A stretch of DNA of 64,000 nt from Rusavskia elegans (GCA_011316305.1 SAUG01000092.1:62001-126000); one strand, 5' to 3'; shown: positions 23,500 to 36,479, counted from the first letter of the stretch. Made by a program: numbers and translations. Notes: generated by a model not told the origin, from the sequence alone.

Positions 23500-24150
23500 A
23501 AAGAAATATTTTAGATATTTTATTATTTTAGTAATTTAATTATAACTATTAAAGAAACCTTCGGAAACGACGATAAAAATAGAGTAATAGTAAAGAAACT
23601 AATAGTTCTAAAGTAGTAGAAGTCGGTAGTTATCTATACTACTTAGTTTAAAATATTAGCCTTTAAAATAGACTAGGAAGATTTAGTTCTAAAGGCCTAC
23701 TTTTTTAAAGAATTTAATAATAGAATTAAGGAAGCTATAATAGCGATCGAAGAATCTAATTTACTAGCAGATTTAATAGAACTAGTAATAAAAATTATTA
23801 CTAGATAATATAAATAATATATTAATAAACAGGCGTTTAGTAAAATAGGACCTATTAAAAAATAGTCTAAAGGAAATCTAATTAGACTTAATATTACCGA
23901 GACTAAAAGATCGCGAACTAAAGCTTATTACTTATATAGAATAATAGAATACTTTAAAAAGAATTACCTAAATAAAAAAGTAATAGAAATAACTAAATAC
24001 TAGTTTAAGGTAATAGAAAAATTACCCGGGGAAAAAACTAGAAAATATATAACTAAAAGTTAGACAGCCTGCTATAATAATAATACCTTATCTACCTATT
24101 AGATAAAGAAGAAATAGGATAGTATCCTATAAAACTAAAAAGAGTAGGGA
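23500..24150 (+). pseudogene. gag: Gag relic with zinc knuckle
   Basis: The frame reads KEFNNRIKEAIIAIEES then LADLIELVIKII, which resembles the end of the Gypsy capsid domain. At 23926-23967 it reads Tyr-x2-Tyr-x4-Tyr-x4-Tyr (YYLYRIIEYFKKNY). This is a CCHC zinc knuckle (CX2CX4HX4C) with each Cys and the His turned to Tyr, as TGY-to-TAY and CAY-to-TAY changes would give. The knuckle binds element RNA in active relatives. Confidence 0.75.
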
Positions 24151-25755
24151 GAAAACCGGTAGTAGAACTTAAATTATATAAAATAGAAAAACCCCTTATA
24201 TTAGTTTTTAAAGTTAAAGTTAGAAGTTATAAAACGATAGCTCTCGTAAATAAAAAGGAAAAAAATAAAATTATAAAAGGATTATATAACTAGATTAAAG
24301 GATATATTTAAAAGTATCTCCAGTAGAATAATAGAATTATAGATATTAAAGTTAAGATAAAAAATAGATTTATCGGAATATCTAACTTTATAATAATTAA
24401 AAGCTTTAGATAATATTTTATTCTAGAAAAAGAATAGAAAGGATTAATTTTAGGAATACTAGTATAAAAAAGTACGGTTAAAAAAAGAATAGAACTATAA
24501 ATAATATATCTTCTCGCGTATAAAAACTTTTTATATAAAAAATTAGATATCGGATTATATATAAACTATAAATAAATTAAGGAAATTAATACCCTCTTTA
24601 AATAAAGAGGCGAGGTCTAGGAAATAAAGATCTAAAAAGAATACTGCTATTAATAAATATAATTAGCTTTTAAATATAATAAAATATAGAAACTAATTTA
24701 AAAACTATAGATAGAAGATATTAAGAAAATCTATCGAAGTATTATTAAGGAAATAGAAAGGGTTAACTATAGTTTTATCTTTAAATTAGAAAAATACTAA
24801 AATAATAATACGCCGGATCCTATATTTAATATATAATTAAAAGACGATTAATTTCTAACTTTATCCTCTTAGAATAAAATAGTCGCTAAAAAATAAAAAT
24901 TAGCGGAAGTTTCTAAAGACCCGGATATAACTTATAATATTAATTTCTAAATAAAATAGACAGAGGCGCTATAAAAAATCTTTAATTAGATACTCTTTTA
25001 TACGCTTCCTAGATCTAGAAACTAAAAGGAATTAAAATCTCTTAAAAACTAATCTAAATTAACTAAATCGTAATTTAGAACCGATTTAACGGATCCTTTT
25101 TATATAGCTAGTATAAAATCTATAGAGGAATAGAACGTAACTAGATCGTTAAATTCGTTAAAACGAAATAATACGCGCTATTCCTAAATAATAAAATTAC
25201 TTTTATATTTATTTAAAGCGCGATAATAAGTAATAAGATATTTTTACTTTTTAAGAAATCGACAGAGATCTAACTCCTAAATAAGGCGTTTATTACGAAT
25301 TTCCTTTTTAGAATTAAAAAAAGATTCGATACGGTATTATACTTTAATATATTTATTAAAAATATTTCTAATATTAGACCGGAATTTATTCTTTTTATCT
25401 TTAAAACGTTTTTCTAAAGATATTAGTAATTAGAAAAGGTATAAAAATAGAAACGACTTTATAAATAACGTTAGAAATTAAGAATTATAAGACTTTTAAG
25501 TACGAGTATACTCGCCGTAAATATTACTATCTACTTTAATTTTATATTCTTTTAAAGTATTATAAACGTAAAGGCTATAAAAAAAAGATATAATAATATC
25601 CTTTAATTAAATCCGATAGAAAAATTTTAACCGATTACCTCTTTAAAAATATATAATAAAAATATTAAAGAAAGAAAATAAAAGAAAGAGGAAGAATAGG
25701 CTTTATAAACCCCGTATACGGAAACGCTAGATAAAAAATAATATAAAAGGGATCG
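24151..25755 (+). other. Interior of the 3.35-kb LTR element without a named domain
   Basis: Protein-like, Lys/Glu/Ile-rich fragments continue after the zinc knuckle, but no protease, RT or integrase motif was found. It may be captured or highly diverged sequence. Confidence 0.4.
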
Positions 25756-26166
25756 TATTATATCTACGATTCTATAAAGATACTCTAGAAAATTAGCTAG
25801 CTAAACGACGCTAATTATCTATAGCTATCTATAGCCGTTATAGCCGATTCTTCTAATAGAATTTTAGCGGGACGGCTATCTATCGGTATTATCGGCTATC
25901 TTTACTATATATATTATTCCTTTAATTCTATTAGATAGCTTCTTTCGTTAGTTAATAATATAATTATTAAATATTCTTATAAATTCTTTTCTTAATTACC
26001 TATATAATAAAGATACCTCGTAATATTATAACTGTACCTTTACGGCTATACTGGATTAGTCGCGATAATTTATACTAGGATTCCTTTACTATTTAGTTAT
26101 TCGGACTATATCTACGGCTATAGCTAGGCTCGAGCGCAACGCCCTCTAATATACGGGGACGTTATA
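25756..26166 (+). repeat. 3' LTR of the 3.35-kb element
   Basis: 411 bp, aligned end to end with the 5' LTR. Differences are mostly C/T and G/A. Confidence 0.85.
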
Positions 26167-28180
26167 AATTTCTTCGGCCTCGATTCTATCGAGTAGTTCC
26201 GGCTATAGCGCGAACTAATTTATAAAAGACTGCCTAGCCGTCTAGTTAAAGATCTATCGGCTAAAATATACCGTCGTAAATATTTCCGGCAATTTAATAT
26301 CGACACGGTACTATAGAAAATATATAGTCTAGATACTAAATTCTGTAATAACTAATAAAATATTATCTAGACGATTTTATAGAGAAAAAACTTCGTAATT
26401 TATATAATAGGTACTAGTAATAGTAAAAGCGTTTTCTTTCTACTAGCCGTTAAATATAATATTATATATATTATAGTTATTTCTTTAGTTACTTTACAGG
26501 CGGATTTATTTTACTATTATAAATAGCTATAGATTCTTTCCGCTAAATAAAACTACTTCCGGCTTTATAACTATAGCGGTAAATATTTAGTATTTATTAT
26601 TTCGGAAAATACTATTAGTTCCGAGTTTACTATATAATTATAGTCGAAAGTAATATACTAATAGTTAGATTATATTTTTATCGATAAATATTATATTATA
26701 TTTAATAATAATAGCGAATTTTGCCGTAAAGTTTAAGCTTTTAATATTTTTAACTATAAAGATATCCTAATCGCTCTATTAACTATAATATTACCTCTAA
26801 ATCGGAAGTTAAATCTATAGCGGCGGCTAGAATAGAACTAGTTTATAATATATATATTTTATAGTTTTTTTACCGTTCGGCTAAATATTTTATATAGTAT
26901 ATACTAGTTCGATAGAATCGGATTTTTCTTTTAGTAATACTATCGTTTTATCGAAAAAACCCTAGTTAAATTAGATAACAGTAAAGTAGTAATCTATATT
27001 AGGAAGATTACCGAAGCCGAAGTTATTACTAAAGTTCAAAACTATAGTATATACTATAGTAGGGTTCCTAATCGTCGCGAAGTTCTTAAAATATTCTATA
27101 ATTCCGAGCTTATTATTATTATAATAAATATATTTAATAAAGATATTAATATCCCCGATATCCGATTTATTATATATTTTAAACTACTATAATCTCTTCT
27201 AGACTATATTTAAAAAACTAGCCGCGTTAGACGTAACGGGTAATTAAATTAGATAATAGTAGTTATAGTAATATTATAATATATTTAATCCGATTTCGAT
27301 CTGGAATAGTATTATATATAAGATTTTATTAATAGTCGCTACTATAAGCGTAGAATTTTAGCCTACTATTTTAATAGATATAAAGAATCCATCGTCTATA
27401 TAATAGATTAGATACTATATAACTACTATACTAGTATAAAGTTCCCCGACCTATAAAAACTACTAGGCGGAACCGGCTTTCTACGCTATTAATATCTTTT
27501 ATTTAAAAATATAGACGACGATATTTCTATCTAGCCGCTATTAGAACTTTATTATAATAATCCAGAGAATTCCGAAAAAGATTCGAAGAATAATAAAGAA
27601 GATAATAAAAAAAAAACGAAGAAGATAATAAAAAAGAAAATAAAAGTAAAACGAGCGTAGTAGATAATATCTATAACTATTAGTAAAATATACGAGCCCG
27701 CGCGGAATAAACGGCGGTAGTCGAAACTATAAAACTCTAGATTATAAAAGATAAACGAAACGCGGATAGTTTCTACCGGTATATCTAAAAGATTAAAAGT
27801 ATATATTTTTACTATTACTAGATCTATAAAAAGATAGTAATTTATATATTCTATAGATAAAACCAGAATAATAATAGAAACGAATTATATATACGATTAA
27901 TTATTCGGATTTTGATTTTAATCTTTTACGATTTTAACGCTAGAGGCGTTAAACCGATTAGATTACGTAATTATTTAATACTTAAATATTTTACCGAGAA
28001 CTCGAATTAAAAATTTCCGAAAAAGTTAGATTTAAACTAAAATCTAGAAGGAAACCGTAATCTATTTAACTTTTAATTAATATAATTAGTTCGATCGATC
28101 GGGCTAGACCGAGACGATCTACTATATAGTCTTTCTATATTTAAAACTCTATAAAAATCGACTAGGGTCGATAGAAAAAA
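26167..28180 (+). pseudogene. RecQ-type helicase of telomere-linked type, helicase half (RIP-dead)
   Basis: An ATP-dependent DNA helicase domain. The frame (congruent to 1 modulo 3) reads RRKYFRQFN near 26265, then the Walker A loop as GTSNSKS at 26410-26430 (GTGSGKS expected). Motif Ia-like VISLVTLQADL follows. The DEAH-type box reads IDKYY at 26680-26694 (IDECH expected), motif III-like reads ALLTIILPL, and motifs IV-V read VIYIRKITEAEVI and NIPDIRFII. Lys of Walker A survives, but the box II Glu and Cys/His are lost. Skipping the LTR element plus one duplication copy (3356 bases) joins this frame exactly to the N-terminal half. It ends before the tRNA-like patch at 28.2 kb. Confidence 0.8.
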
Positions 28181-28197
28181 CTTAAGTATTAGATTAG

Positions 28198-28312
28198 CCT
28201 TCGAGGGATTCGAACCTCCGACCCGTCGGATTAATTCCGTTAACTCCGAAGAGCGCTGGATCCGCCGGGCCTCCAGGTCACGCAGCGTTACTACTGCGTC
28301 ACCCAGGCCTAG
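28198..28312 (-). tRNA. tRNA-like relic or tRNA-derived patch
   Basis: On the minus strand there is a perfect B-box GGTTCGAATCC (plus-strand 28206-28216) and, about 75 bases upstream, an A-box-like TGACGCAGTAG (within 28285-28301). Spacing between the boxes is too long for a normal tRNA without an intron, and no cloverleaf with a standard anticodon loop could be built. The patch is GC-rich, keeps CpA/TpG words and includes a near-perfect hairpin (28276-28303, arms GGTCACGCAG / CTGCGTCACC, one mismatch). It may be a rearranged tRNA, two joined tRNA halves, or a SINE head. Confidence 0.4.
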
Positions 28313-28319
28313 GAACGAA

Positions 28320-30699
28320 TTATAGAAAACTAAATAGCTATATTTCGTTTTATAGAAGCGAATTAGAAAGAACTATATCTTTAATAAATATATTAGCTAC
28401 TACTATTACTTCCTCCTATATATTTAGTATAATCGATAAAAAATTAAAGATAGTATTAACGACTAGAAATAACTACGCGAAAAAGTAATTTGAATCTAAA
28501 ATATACTATATTTTATAGAAGAAGTAATATTTATAGAATATATCGTTATAGTATATCGGATAGATATTTTAGATTTCGAAGGACCGATAATAATAGTAGG
28601 ATACGATACCTATAAAAATTTAGATAAAATAATTTTTATCGGTAAATATTAATCGCTAGAAATAATAAATCGAATATACTAGTCTATATACTCGCGTCTC
28701 GGCTAGAATATTTAAATATATTCCTTTAGTAATAAATCTAGACTCGATATAACGGAAAGATATTTCTATACCGAAAAATAATATTAAATAATATATAAAG
28801 ATAGATAAATAAAATTCTATATTCTATAAAAACCTAATAGAATTAACTAATCCCGATAAAAAATATAGAATCTATATATATAATTACTCTACCGCCCGAA
28901 TCTCTAAATTATAATAGACTAAATTAAAAATCTCGATAATAAAAGGCGGTAAAAATGCCGAACGATAGCTACTATATAGGAAATAAACGTTTAAATATCT
29001 ATAGATATAATAAGAAAGGACTTATATTATCTAGAAATACTAATCGAATTATTATATAGCTTTATAGTAACTATAGATATAATCTTTAGTCCTATCGCGG
29101 GAATTCCGGCGATAATATTATTTTAACGCTAAATAGCCGCGCGGCTGCGCCGAAATCTTATATTAATATTAGCTTACTTTATTACATTATCTATATTATA
29201 TACAATAACTAAATACGGCTTTAATATATTTATTTACTCTTTTATTTAATTTACCGCTACTATATATTAGAAAATAGAATCTTTTTTCGAATTTCTTTAC
29301 CCTTCTTTTATTTTATAAATAAACTCGTTTAACTTTTATATTATCTACTTCCTAACTCTATTCTTTAACTAATATATTATTTAATTTCTTTATTATTTAA
29401 ATTTATTATTTAGCTATCTTTTAGTCTATAGAACTAATTCTAACCCCGATAAATAAACTATAGCTAAAATATCTATAGATATTATAGGTTATAATAACCG
29501 AATATTAACCGGATTATTAATAAAAGTAAAGTTTTAGTACTATAGTATCTATAGATACTTTATCGCCCGTCTATAGATTTATAATATTTCGTAAAAAAAC
29601 TATAGCTAATAATTTCTTTCCAATACCGGTACTACTAATAATACCTCTATAATTTCTAAACTAATCAAGCGTCTACTAACCTAATTCTAGTCTATTTTAT
29701 AGTCTCTATATTAGGTTAAGCGAGAATAACTTCTAGCTATTAATAATAATCCCGAAAGTATCCGGGTTATTATTTATTAGAGTAAATTCGAGAATATAGT
29801 CGGAGCTATAACTTTTATTAGAGAATACTTAGACTTTTCGACGTAGGAATAGCTATAGATATTAATAGAAAACGGTTAAATAGCTACTATTATAGGCGTA
29901 TAATCCGATAAATATATAAAGAATTTCGATATAATAGTAACTAATATCTCTTCTTTTAAATCTATAGATAAAAATTTATAGCTATAGATCCGCGGTAAAA
30001 AAGAAACCCTAACTATAAAATAGAATCTCGATACTACTTTTCTACTACTAGCCGATAACGCCTATAAAACCGGCGAACGGGAATTTATAACCTAGATCTT
30101 TACTATATATCGGATATTAATAGCTAGTTCTAACTATATTAATAAAAATACTATCTATAGATTTAAACCCGGTAGGCGGATTAAAAACTTCTATTCTAAA
30201 GACTAGTAATATACTATATTACTATTTAAAATAATATAGAAGAAAAAAGCCGAATAAAAATATAAAAAGTAGAAAGATTTTTCTAATATCGGCTATAAAA
30301 CTTATACCGGCCTATACTAAAAAGTCCGATATTTTAAAAACGCCGACTACTAGACGCGAATTAAACTACCGATTAAAAATGTAATAATTCTTCGGCAGCA
30401 GCGGGTTACTATCTCCGACTTTCTTTTTTTAAATACTAAAAAGAGGGCGCAGTTTATCCGCTACTATTAATATAGTAAATATCTAATAGCCGCGACCCGA
30501 AATAAAAACTAAGCCCGCTTCGATAGTATTAAAATAGGTTATATTAAATTTAATACCAGCTATAAAATAGCTAAAGTCCTATTCGATCTATCGAAATTTT
30601 AGAAATACTACCTAAAGCCTTCCGCAATAGTTATTAAACTAGATACGTTAGTAGTAGATGTAGAAAACTAAATATAAATCTTCAATTTTTAAATAAAAT
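28320..30699. other. RIP-mutated stretch; may include the N-terminus of the SNF2 relic
   Basis: No domain recognised. Protein-like plus-strand fragments after about 29800 could belong to the gene at 30700. A GC-rich palindromic word, GCCGCGCGGC, sits near 29140. Confidence 0.35.
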
Positions 30700-33560
30700 A
30701 AATATCCGAGCTAGTCTCTGATATAGTAGAATTTAAAAAGTAGTAGAAGAATTCTAATCCCCTTTCGGCTAAAGATAATAAACTTTATACTTTCTATACT
30801 AATATATAATTAGTAAATCGAGTTTATAGCGATAATAAAGATAATTTTCCGGTAGAAAATAGAGACGCCGAAGTGGACGCCGAAGACCTTAAATAATAGT
30901 AACTATAAAAAGAAATAAATAGAAAATTCTATTAAATTAATAACTATATTATCTATTATATTAAATTTAGTTTAAATCCGGAGTATCTATATATTTCCAG
31001 TACGCCTAATGCGATACGTATAGAACTATAGTAGATATAGACTATATTATAGCTAAGAAAGACCGAAGCGGTATTTAATCGATAGATTCTTACCGACGAA
31101 ATAGGTCTAGAAAAGATAACTACCGAAATTAATATTTATATATCTATAGACTGTAGAGTAACTCGGTAGAAGTATTTCCCTTTTCCTCCCTCCTTTTATT
31201 TCTATAATAACTAGCTAACCGGAGGCGTAGAAAATACTCTGTAGTTCTAACTAGCCGTCTTTTAAAATCTAGTCGATTAAATCCTATAGCCGAAAAATAA
31301 ACCTACAAGTACTAAAGTATCTATAAATATTTTAGCCTCGAATACTACTAATATATAACCAAATATCGTATCCGATAATAAAATATCTATAGATACTTCG
31401 GACCCTAGTACTATTAATATAAAATCGGCGAAAAGTTTTAAAAATAAAATATCTATAAATATTTTAAATTTTAATACCGATATAGTATTTTCTAATAACC
31501 CGCCGCCTCTTCCTTTTTAAACTATTATTATAACTACTATATCCGAAACTTTACGTTTAAGACTTACTACTAGAAAATATAAACTAGTATTTATTTTCGG
31601 TTCAAAAAGCGCTGTCTACGTCTAGATAAAAGAATTAAAAAAGTAGTTTCTATTTATTAAAGTCAAATTCTATATCTAAAATAAAACTAATATTTATCCG
31701 AAATACTATAGCTATACTATTTCGCCTAGCGCGTATATTCTAGGCCTACTAGAATAGATTAATTATCTCGGAAATAAATTTACGATAGAATTTACTATTA
31801 TTATCTACCCGTATATAATATAGCGTAGGCGTAGTTTAGTTATAATCTACTTCGAGAAAAATAATAGATACCGTAGTTTCTACTATAGGGTATTTAGTTA
31901 CGTTATCTATAACGAAATTCAGGCTTTTAAAAATAATATATTTTAAAACCACTAGTTAGTAAAGCTATTATAATATTTAAAGGCCGGCTTTAATATTATA
32001 ACGCCTATATTTAATAAAAGCGCGGACTTCTTTAACCTACTAGAATTAGTCTATTAAAATAAATAGAAATTACCGGACCCGAATAAAATATAAGAAAATA
32101 ACTATAAATTTATAACCGCTTTTAACTATAGTAAGATATTAACCGTATTGTAGCTAATTAAAAATTACTAGATTTTCTATTCTAGTTTCTTTCGGCCTTT
32201 TATTTATATTTTTAATAATACTAATTAGATATCTATCGTAACCGCTATTATAGCTATTAAATCTATTTTCCGTCGCTTTTAGCTATATTATATCTACGCT
32301 ACCGTCGTTTAGAATATTCTAGATAAAAATCTCTATATTAGCGCTACTATCTCTTCTAGTAAATAGACTACTATCGAACTAGAAATAGACGACCTAGAAT
32401 ATAAAGCGTATATTAAAATCTATACCGATATCGGAAGGTTTCTAAATAAAAGCGCTTTTAATATAAATAATCCTACCGATAGCTATAGGCTTCGCGACGC
32501 TAGTATTTACCGATAGCTATATTACGCGACCGTAAACTCTAATTTATATAAAATTTATACTATCGCTATAGATTCCGAAAATATATAAATACCTTTACTA
32601 GCCGATAGTATTAATAACTGATATACCGAATTTAATAATTAAAATATTATCTAATACTCCCGTATAGTTCGTACAGCTTCTAATTAGTTTAATTATATAA
32701 ATCGGCTGTTATTCGTCGTATTTATTATCTTTAAGGCCTTTAAATTACGTTTTATTATATACCTTCTTTATAAAATCTATCGTAAATAGGGCCGGCGCGC
32801 TATTATATTCTATAACTAGCCGTTAATCTAGTAGATAATAGAGTTGTTATTTATCTACTTCCAGTTTAATATATTTACTATTCGTTTATATTATTCCGAA
32901 GTAGAATATAAAAGGATATATAAACTTTTTAATAACCGCGACTTAGACTATAATATTATTATCCTTTTTATCTATCTATCTAGAATAGCTACTAATTTTT
33001 AGACTATCGCTTTTAATATAATTTTCTTTAACCTTTTAATAGTATATAAAACTTTATCTATTATTCCGAATAAATCGTCTATATAAGCTAGACTTTACTA
33101 TATCGCTTTTATATTATAACCGTCGACTATATATATAATTAGCTCTAGTTTACTAGAATCGAAAATAAGTACGCGGCTATTATCGCTATTTAAAGAAATA
33201 TTATAACGTCCGTATCCGAACTAGAAGCCTTTATAAATATTTATCCGGAATTTATACCCCCGGTTAATATCGAGCTAGAAAAATTTAATATATACTTCTA
33301 AAATAAATACAAAGTATACGAGCTAATTAGGTTATCTTTTAGTATATATACGTTATAAATAGAATAGATTAATATATAGTATCTCGATATTAAGAATTTT
33401 CTATTTTAAAAAACGTATTCCTATTAGAAATACGGTCTCTGTACTATATATAAAGCCTTCTAATAACCCGACGATCTAGCCGCGATATATAATAAAATAG
33501 CCGCGTAGACTAGAAATATATCTAGCGTCTTAGTATCTATAAATATTTAAGTACTAACCG
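30700..33560 (+). pseudogene. SNF2-family helicase/ATPase relic (RIP-dead)
   Basis: SNF2 proteins use ATP to move along or remodel DNA and chromatin. The frame (congruent to 0 modulo 3) reads NPEYLYISSTPNAIRIEL from about 30975. Motif I follows as ILTDEIGLEKITT at 31086-31124, where the family has 'ILADEMGLGKT'. Middle blocks include FKNNIL and LVKLLQYLKAGFNI, the region of the switch helix after the DEAH box. The C-terminal lobe reads RRAIIFYNQPLIQQIIELL, and motif VI reads LSIIPNKSSI at 33054-33083, where 'QxIGRxHRIGQ' is expected. Motifs I and VI are 2 kb apart in one frame with no net indel. The phosphate-loop Gly and the motif VI Arg residues are lost to G-to-A, so it is inactive. Start and end are approximate. 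Confidence 0.75.
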
Positions 33561-35265
33561 ATATATATATAGTTAATAAAGTAGAATATAAATTAGAAAC
33601 TGCCCTGTATATAGCTCGGTAATCTATCTATAAAGAAAATATAGCGAGAAAATAGTAGTATTTAAATTTTAACGCCTAGAAATTTACTATCGTCTAGGTC
33701 GTAGCTATCGCCGAACTCGGTTCCGACGCTATAGATATCGATAATAACTCCGCGGATATATTAAACCGACCTATTAAATAATAATATCGCGATTTTAAAA
33801 ATAAATATAGCTTTTTAATAGTTTTATCGCGACTTTTAAACTAATTATAGAAATAAAATTTAGGCTAGTAGTAATCCGATTTAGAAATTCTATCGTCGTT
33901 TTTATCCGATTTCGATTCTACCGCGACTAAATTCTAACCTAGTCCTTTCCCTACTGCCGCCGCGCTAGAAAAAAAAAAGACGATAAAGGTTATAGTAGTA
34001 AAAAAAAACGCTCTAAACTATAGGAGGTAAATTTACTTTTTATAAAATAATATAGCGCGGCGGTAGTAATTCAGCGGAAAAAGTTATATTTTATTTCCGA
34101 TTTTTATAATTAAGGTTTTAATATCTAGAAATTAATAAAAGAAATAGATTAGATAATTATATTAAAAACCGTTATATAGATCTATAATAGCGCTATAGCC
34201 GAACTTTATTATAAATTAGTATTATAATACTTCTAATCGAATCTATTAGTAATAGAAATCGATTTACCGATAAATATATATACGAAAACTATTCTAGTAC
34301 CGTCTATATTTTTAGTTAACTATAACTATTATTTCCTAGCTTTATATCTATAGTAAAACTAGCTAAGTTTCCTATATATATTGAATCTATAATTTCTTTA
34401 ATATCAATATAAAAAAGCTAGACTTCGGAAAGTTCTAGTATATATATATATATTACTTTAGTATATATTTTATAGTTATTCGATTTTCGACCTTTTTTTA
34501 AAGTCGTATCGGATTATAAATACTATAGAGTTTAAAATCCGCCCTTTTACTAGATAATATTTTAATATCGTTATAGATTACCCGGAAATCGCGATTATTA
34601 TTATATTCGAGATATTAGATTCTAGTACTAGAATTTTATTAACGTTAATAGGCGAATTCTAAAAGTCGTATTTTTATTATATATAAATCCAGATATCTAT
34701 AGATACCGAAAATTTAATAGTCGCTAGAATAAAAATATTTATCGAAATACCGACTAACGGTAATAACTACCGGTAATCTATTTCTATTTCTTTCTATTAT
34801 AAACTTTTATTCTTCTAATAGTCTTTTTATTATTTATATCGTATATCCAGATATAACGATTATAACTATCTAAATCTCGATCTTTTACTAAATTAAATAA
34901 CTATTGTAGTAATATTCCTTTAATTATCTATTATCTTCTATTTTTACTAAAGCTGCTGCTATATATCTATTTAAATTTCTAGTTCAGTTATTAGGCTCGA
35001 CTCTATTAATCTATTTCTAATAATTATATCTATTAACGTTACCGTTATTAAATTCGTTTTTATTAATATTAATACTTTAGTCTTCGTCTATTTTCCTTTT
35101 TTTTCTATCGATTACCTTACTATCTACTTTATAGTATTTCTAGATACTATTTATAACGTTTCTAAATCTTCTAATATTTTAATAAAAGCGATAATAATAG
35201 TATTAATATCGAAGTAAACCGATATTTTCTATCCTATATTATAATAATAGGTAAAAGCGCTTTAG
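33561..35265. other. RIP-mutated stretch, unassigned
   Basis: No domain or repeat recognised. The left LTR of the chromovirus abuts its right end. Confidence 0.35.
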
Positions 35266-35750
35266 TATTATAGGGCTATCTGGAGGTTTGGTATTTCCAA
35301 GAGTTAGTTGGATTTATTAGTATATTTATAAACGAAGATTTAACGGATAATTATTTAAATTAAATTAAAAATAAATTGGTTAATTACTAGAATAGTATAT
35401 AGCGATAACTAATAAATTAAATATAAGCTATAAAGGCGTCGAGTTCGGGATCTATATAAATAAAATCCTCTATTATTTAGATTATTTATAGACTAAAATA
35501 ACTAAGACAGCTCTATTTTAGGGTATTTACTTACTAAAACTACTAAAACCGGAGTTATTTATAGTATTTACTTACTAAAACTACTAAGATTAAAGTATTT
35601 ATAGTATTTACTTACTAAAACTACTAAAATAACCTTAGTACTAATATTTAGACTATCTATATATCTCTGCCTTACGAGGCGTAATAAGAAATCTAGCGCT
35701 ATATTAAATACTACCGCGTTTTTTAAAGTACGCCGCCTATATTTATAATA
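35266..35750 (-). repeat. Chromovirus LTR, left (3' LTR)
   Basis: 485 bp. It contains an internal tandem repeat of about 36 bp (three units around 35523-35635) built on TATTTACTTACTAAAACTAC. The partner is at 41407-41896. Confidence 0.85.
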
Positions 35751-35770
35751 CTAGGTCCTTTTTTTAGATT
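35751..35770 (-). promoter_or_regulatory. Candidate polypurine tract
   Basis: On the minus strand, the bases just before the 3' LTR read AAAAAAAGGACCTAG, a purine-rich run where plus-strand DNA priming is expected. Confidence 0.45.
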
Positions 35771-36249
35771 TTTTATCTTAAAAAATCTTCCGTCCTTCTT
35801 TTTTATAGATAAAAGAAAAAGATTATTAACTAAAAATTACTATAATAAAGTTCTATTATTAGATATTAGTATATTAGTTATACGTTTTTATCGAAATTAT
35901 TTCTAGTTAGAGAAATCCTATTATATTAGCGAAGGTTCCGAAAAGTATATTAGTTATATAAAATAAGTTTATTTTTATAACTTTATTCTATTAGATACTA
36001 CGCGTTAGCGTCGTTTTAAAATAAATATAAAAATTTAAAAAAGGAATTATATAAAATATATATAAAATAATAATATCTATTTCGTTAATTAAATTATATT
36101 GAAGAAAAGCAGCGTTTTATAGTTAATAGTAAACTATAAAATATTAAAAAATTAAAGTAAAAAAAAATCTCTATAGATTTACTTTTATTTATTAATTTAA
36201 ATTTCTTTATTAATATAGCTTCCGAATAGATTATCCTATCTAGCGATTT

Positions 36250-36460
36250 CGGCTAGTTAATAACTTTTTTAGCTTTTTTTAATAGAACTATTATAGAGCT
36301 TTCTAGTAGTTTACTAAATTCTCTTCAGATTCCTAAATATTTTCTAAAATAGGATAACCTTTCTATTTAATTAAATAGTTCTAACCTTTCTATTATAGAA
36401 TCTTTTCGACTATAAAGGTATCTTTTTTCTATATTTCGAAGTTTAATACCTATTATAATA
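36250..36460 (-). pseudogene. Chromodomain at the integrase C-terminus
   Basis: The minus strand reads YLIKQKGYP, then ENIQESEENLVNYQKAL across 36270-36380. This is the chromodomain pattern 'YLVKWKGYP...TWEPEENL', with Trp codons turned to stops and Thr/Pro codons changed. Chromodomains bind methylated histone tails and steer integration into heterochromatin. It is the C-terminal domain of the pol frame, as in chromoviruses. Confidence 0.82.
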
Positions 36461-36479
36461 GTATTTCGGGATCGACTAG

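Larger units (their letters stand above)
22816..26166 (+). mobile_element. Non-autonomous Gypsy-like LTR element (3351 bp)
   Basis: Two 411-bp LTRs (22816-23226 and 25756-26166) enclose about 2.5 kb. The ends are short inverted repeats (start TATTACGTCC, end GACGTTATA, i.e. TG...CA changed to TA...TA). A 5-bp AATTT duplication flanks the insertion. The interior has a Gag-like region with a zinc knuckle but no recognisable RT, RNase H or integrase, so it probably relied on another element for movement. It sits inside the helicase relic. A third LTR of the family is at the window start. Confidence 0.85.

Noticed and set aside
28198..28275. Functional tRNA gene with a specific anticodon (Asn, Leu or Lys considered)
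   Set aside because: No fold gave a paired acceptor stem, a T at position 33 and a standard anticodon loop together, so no isotype was assigned.
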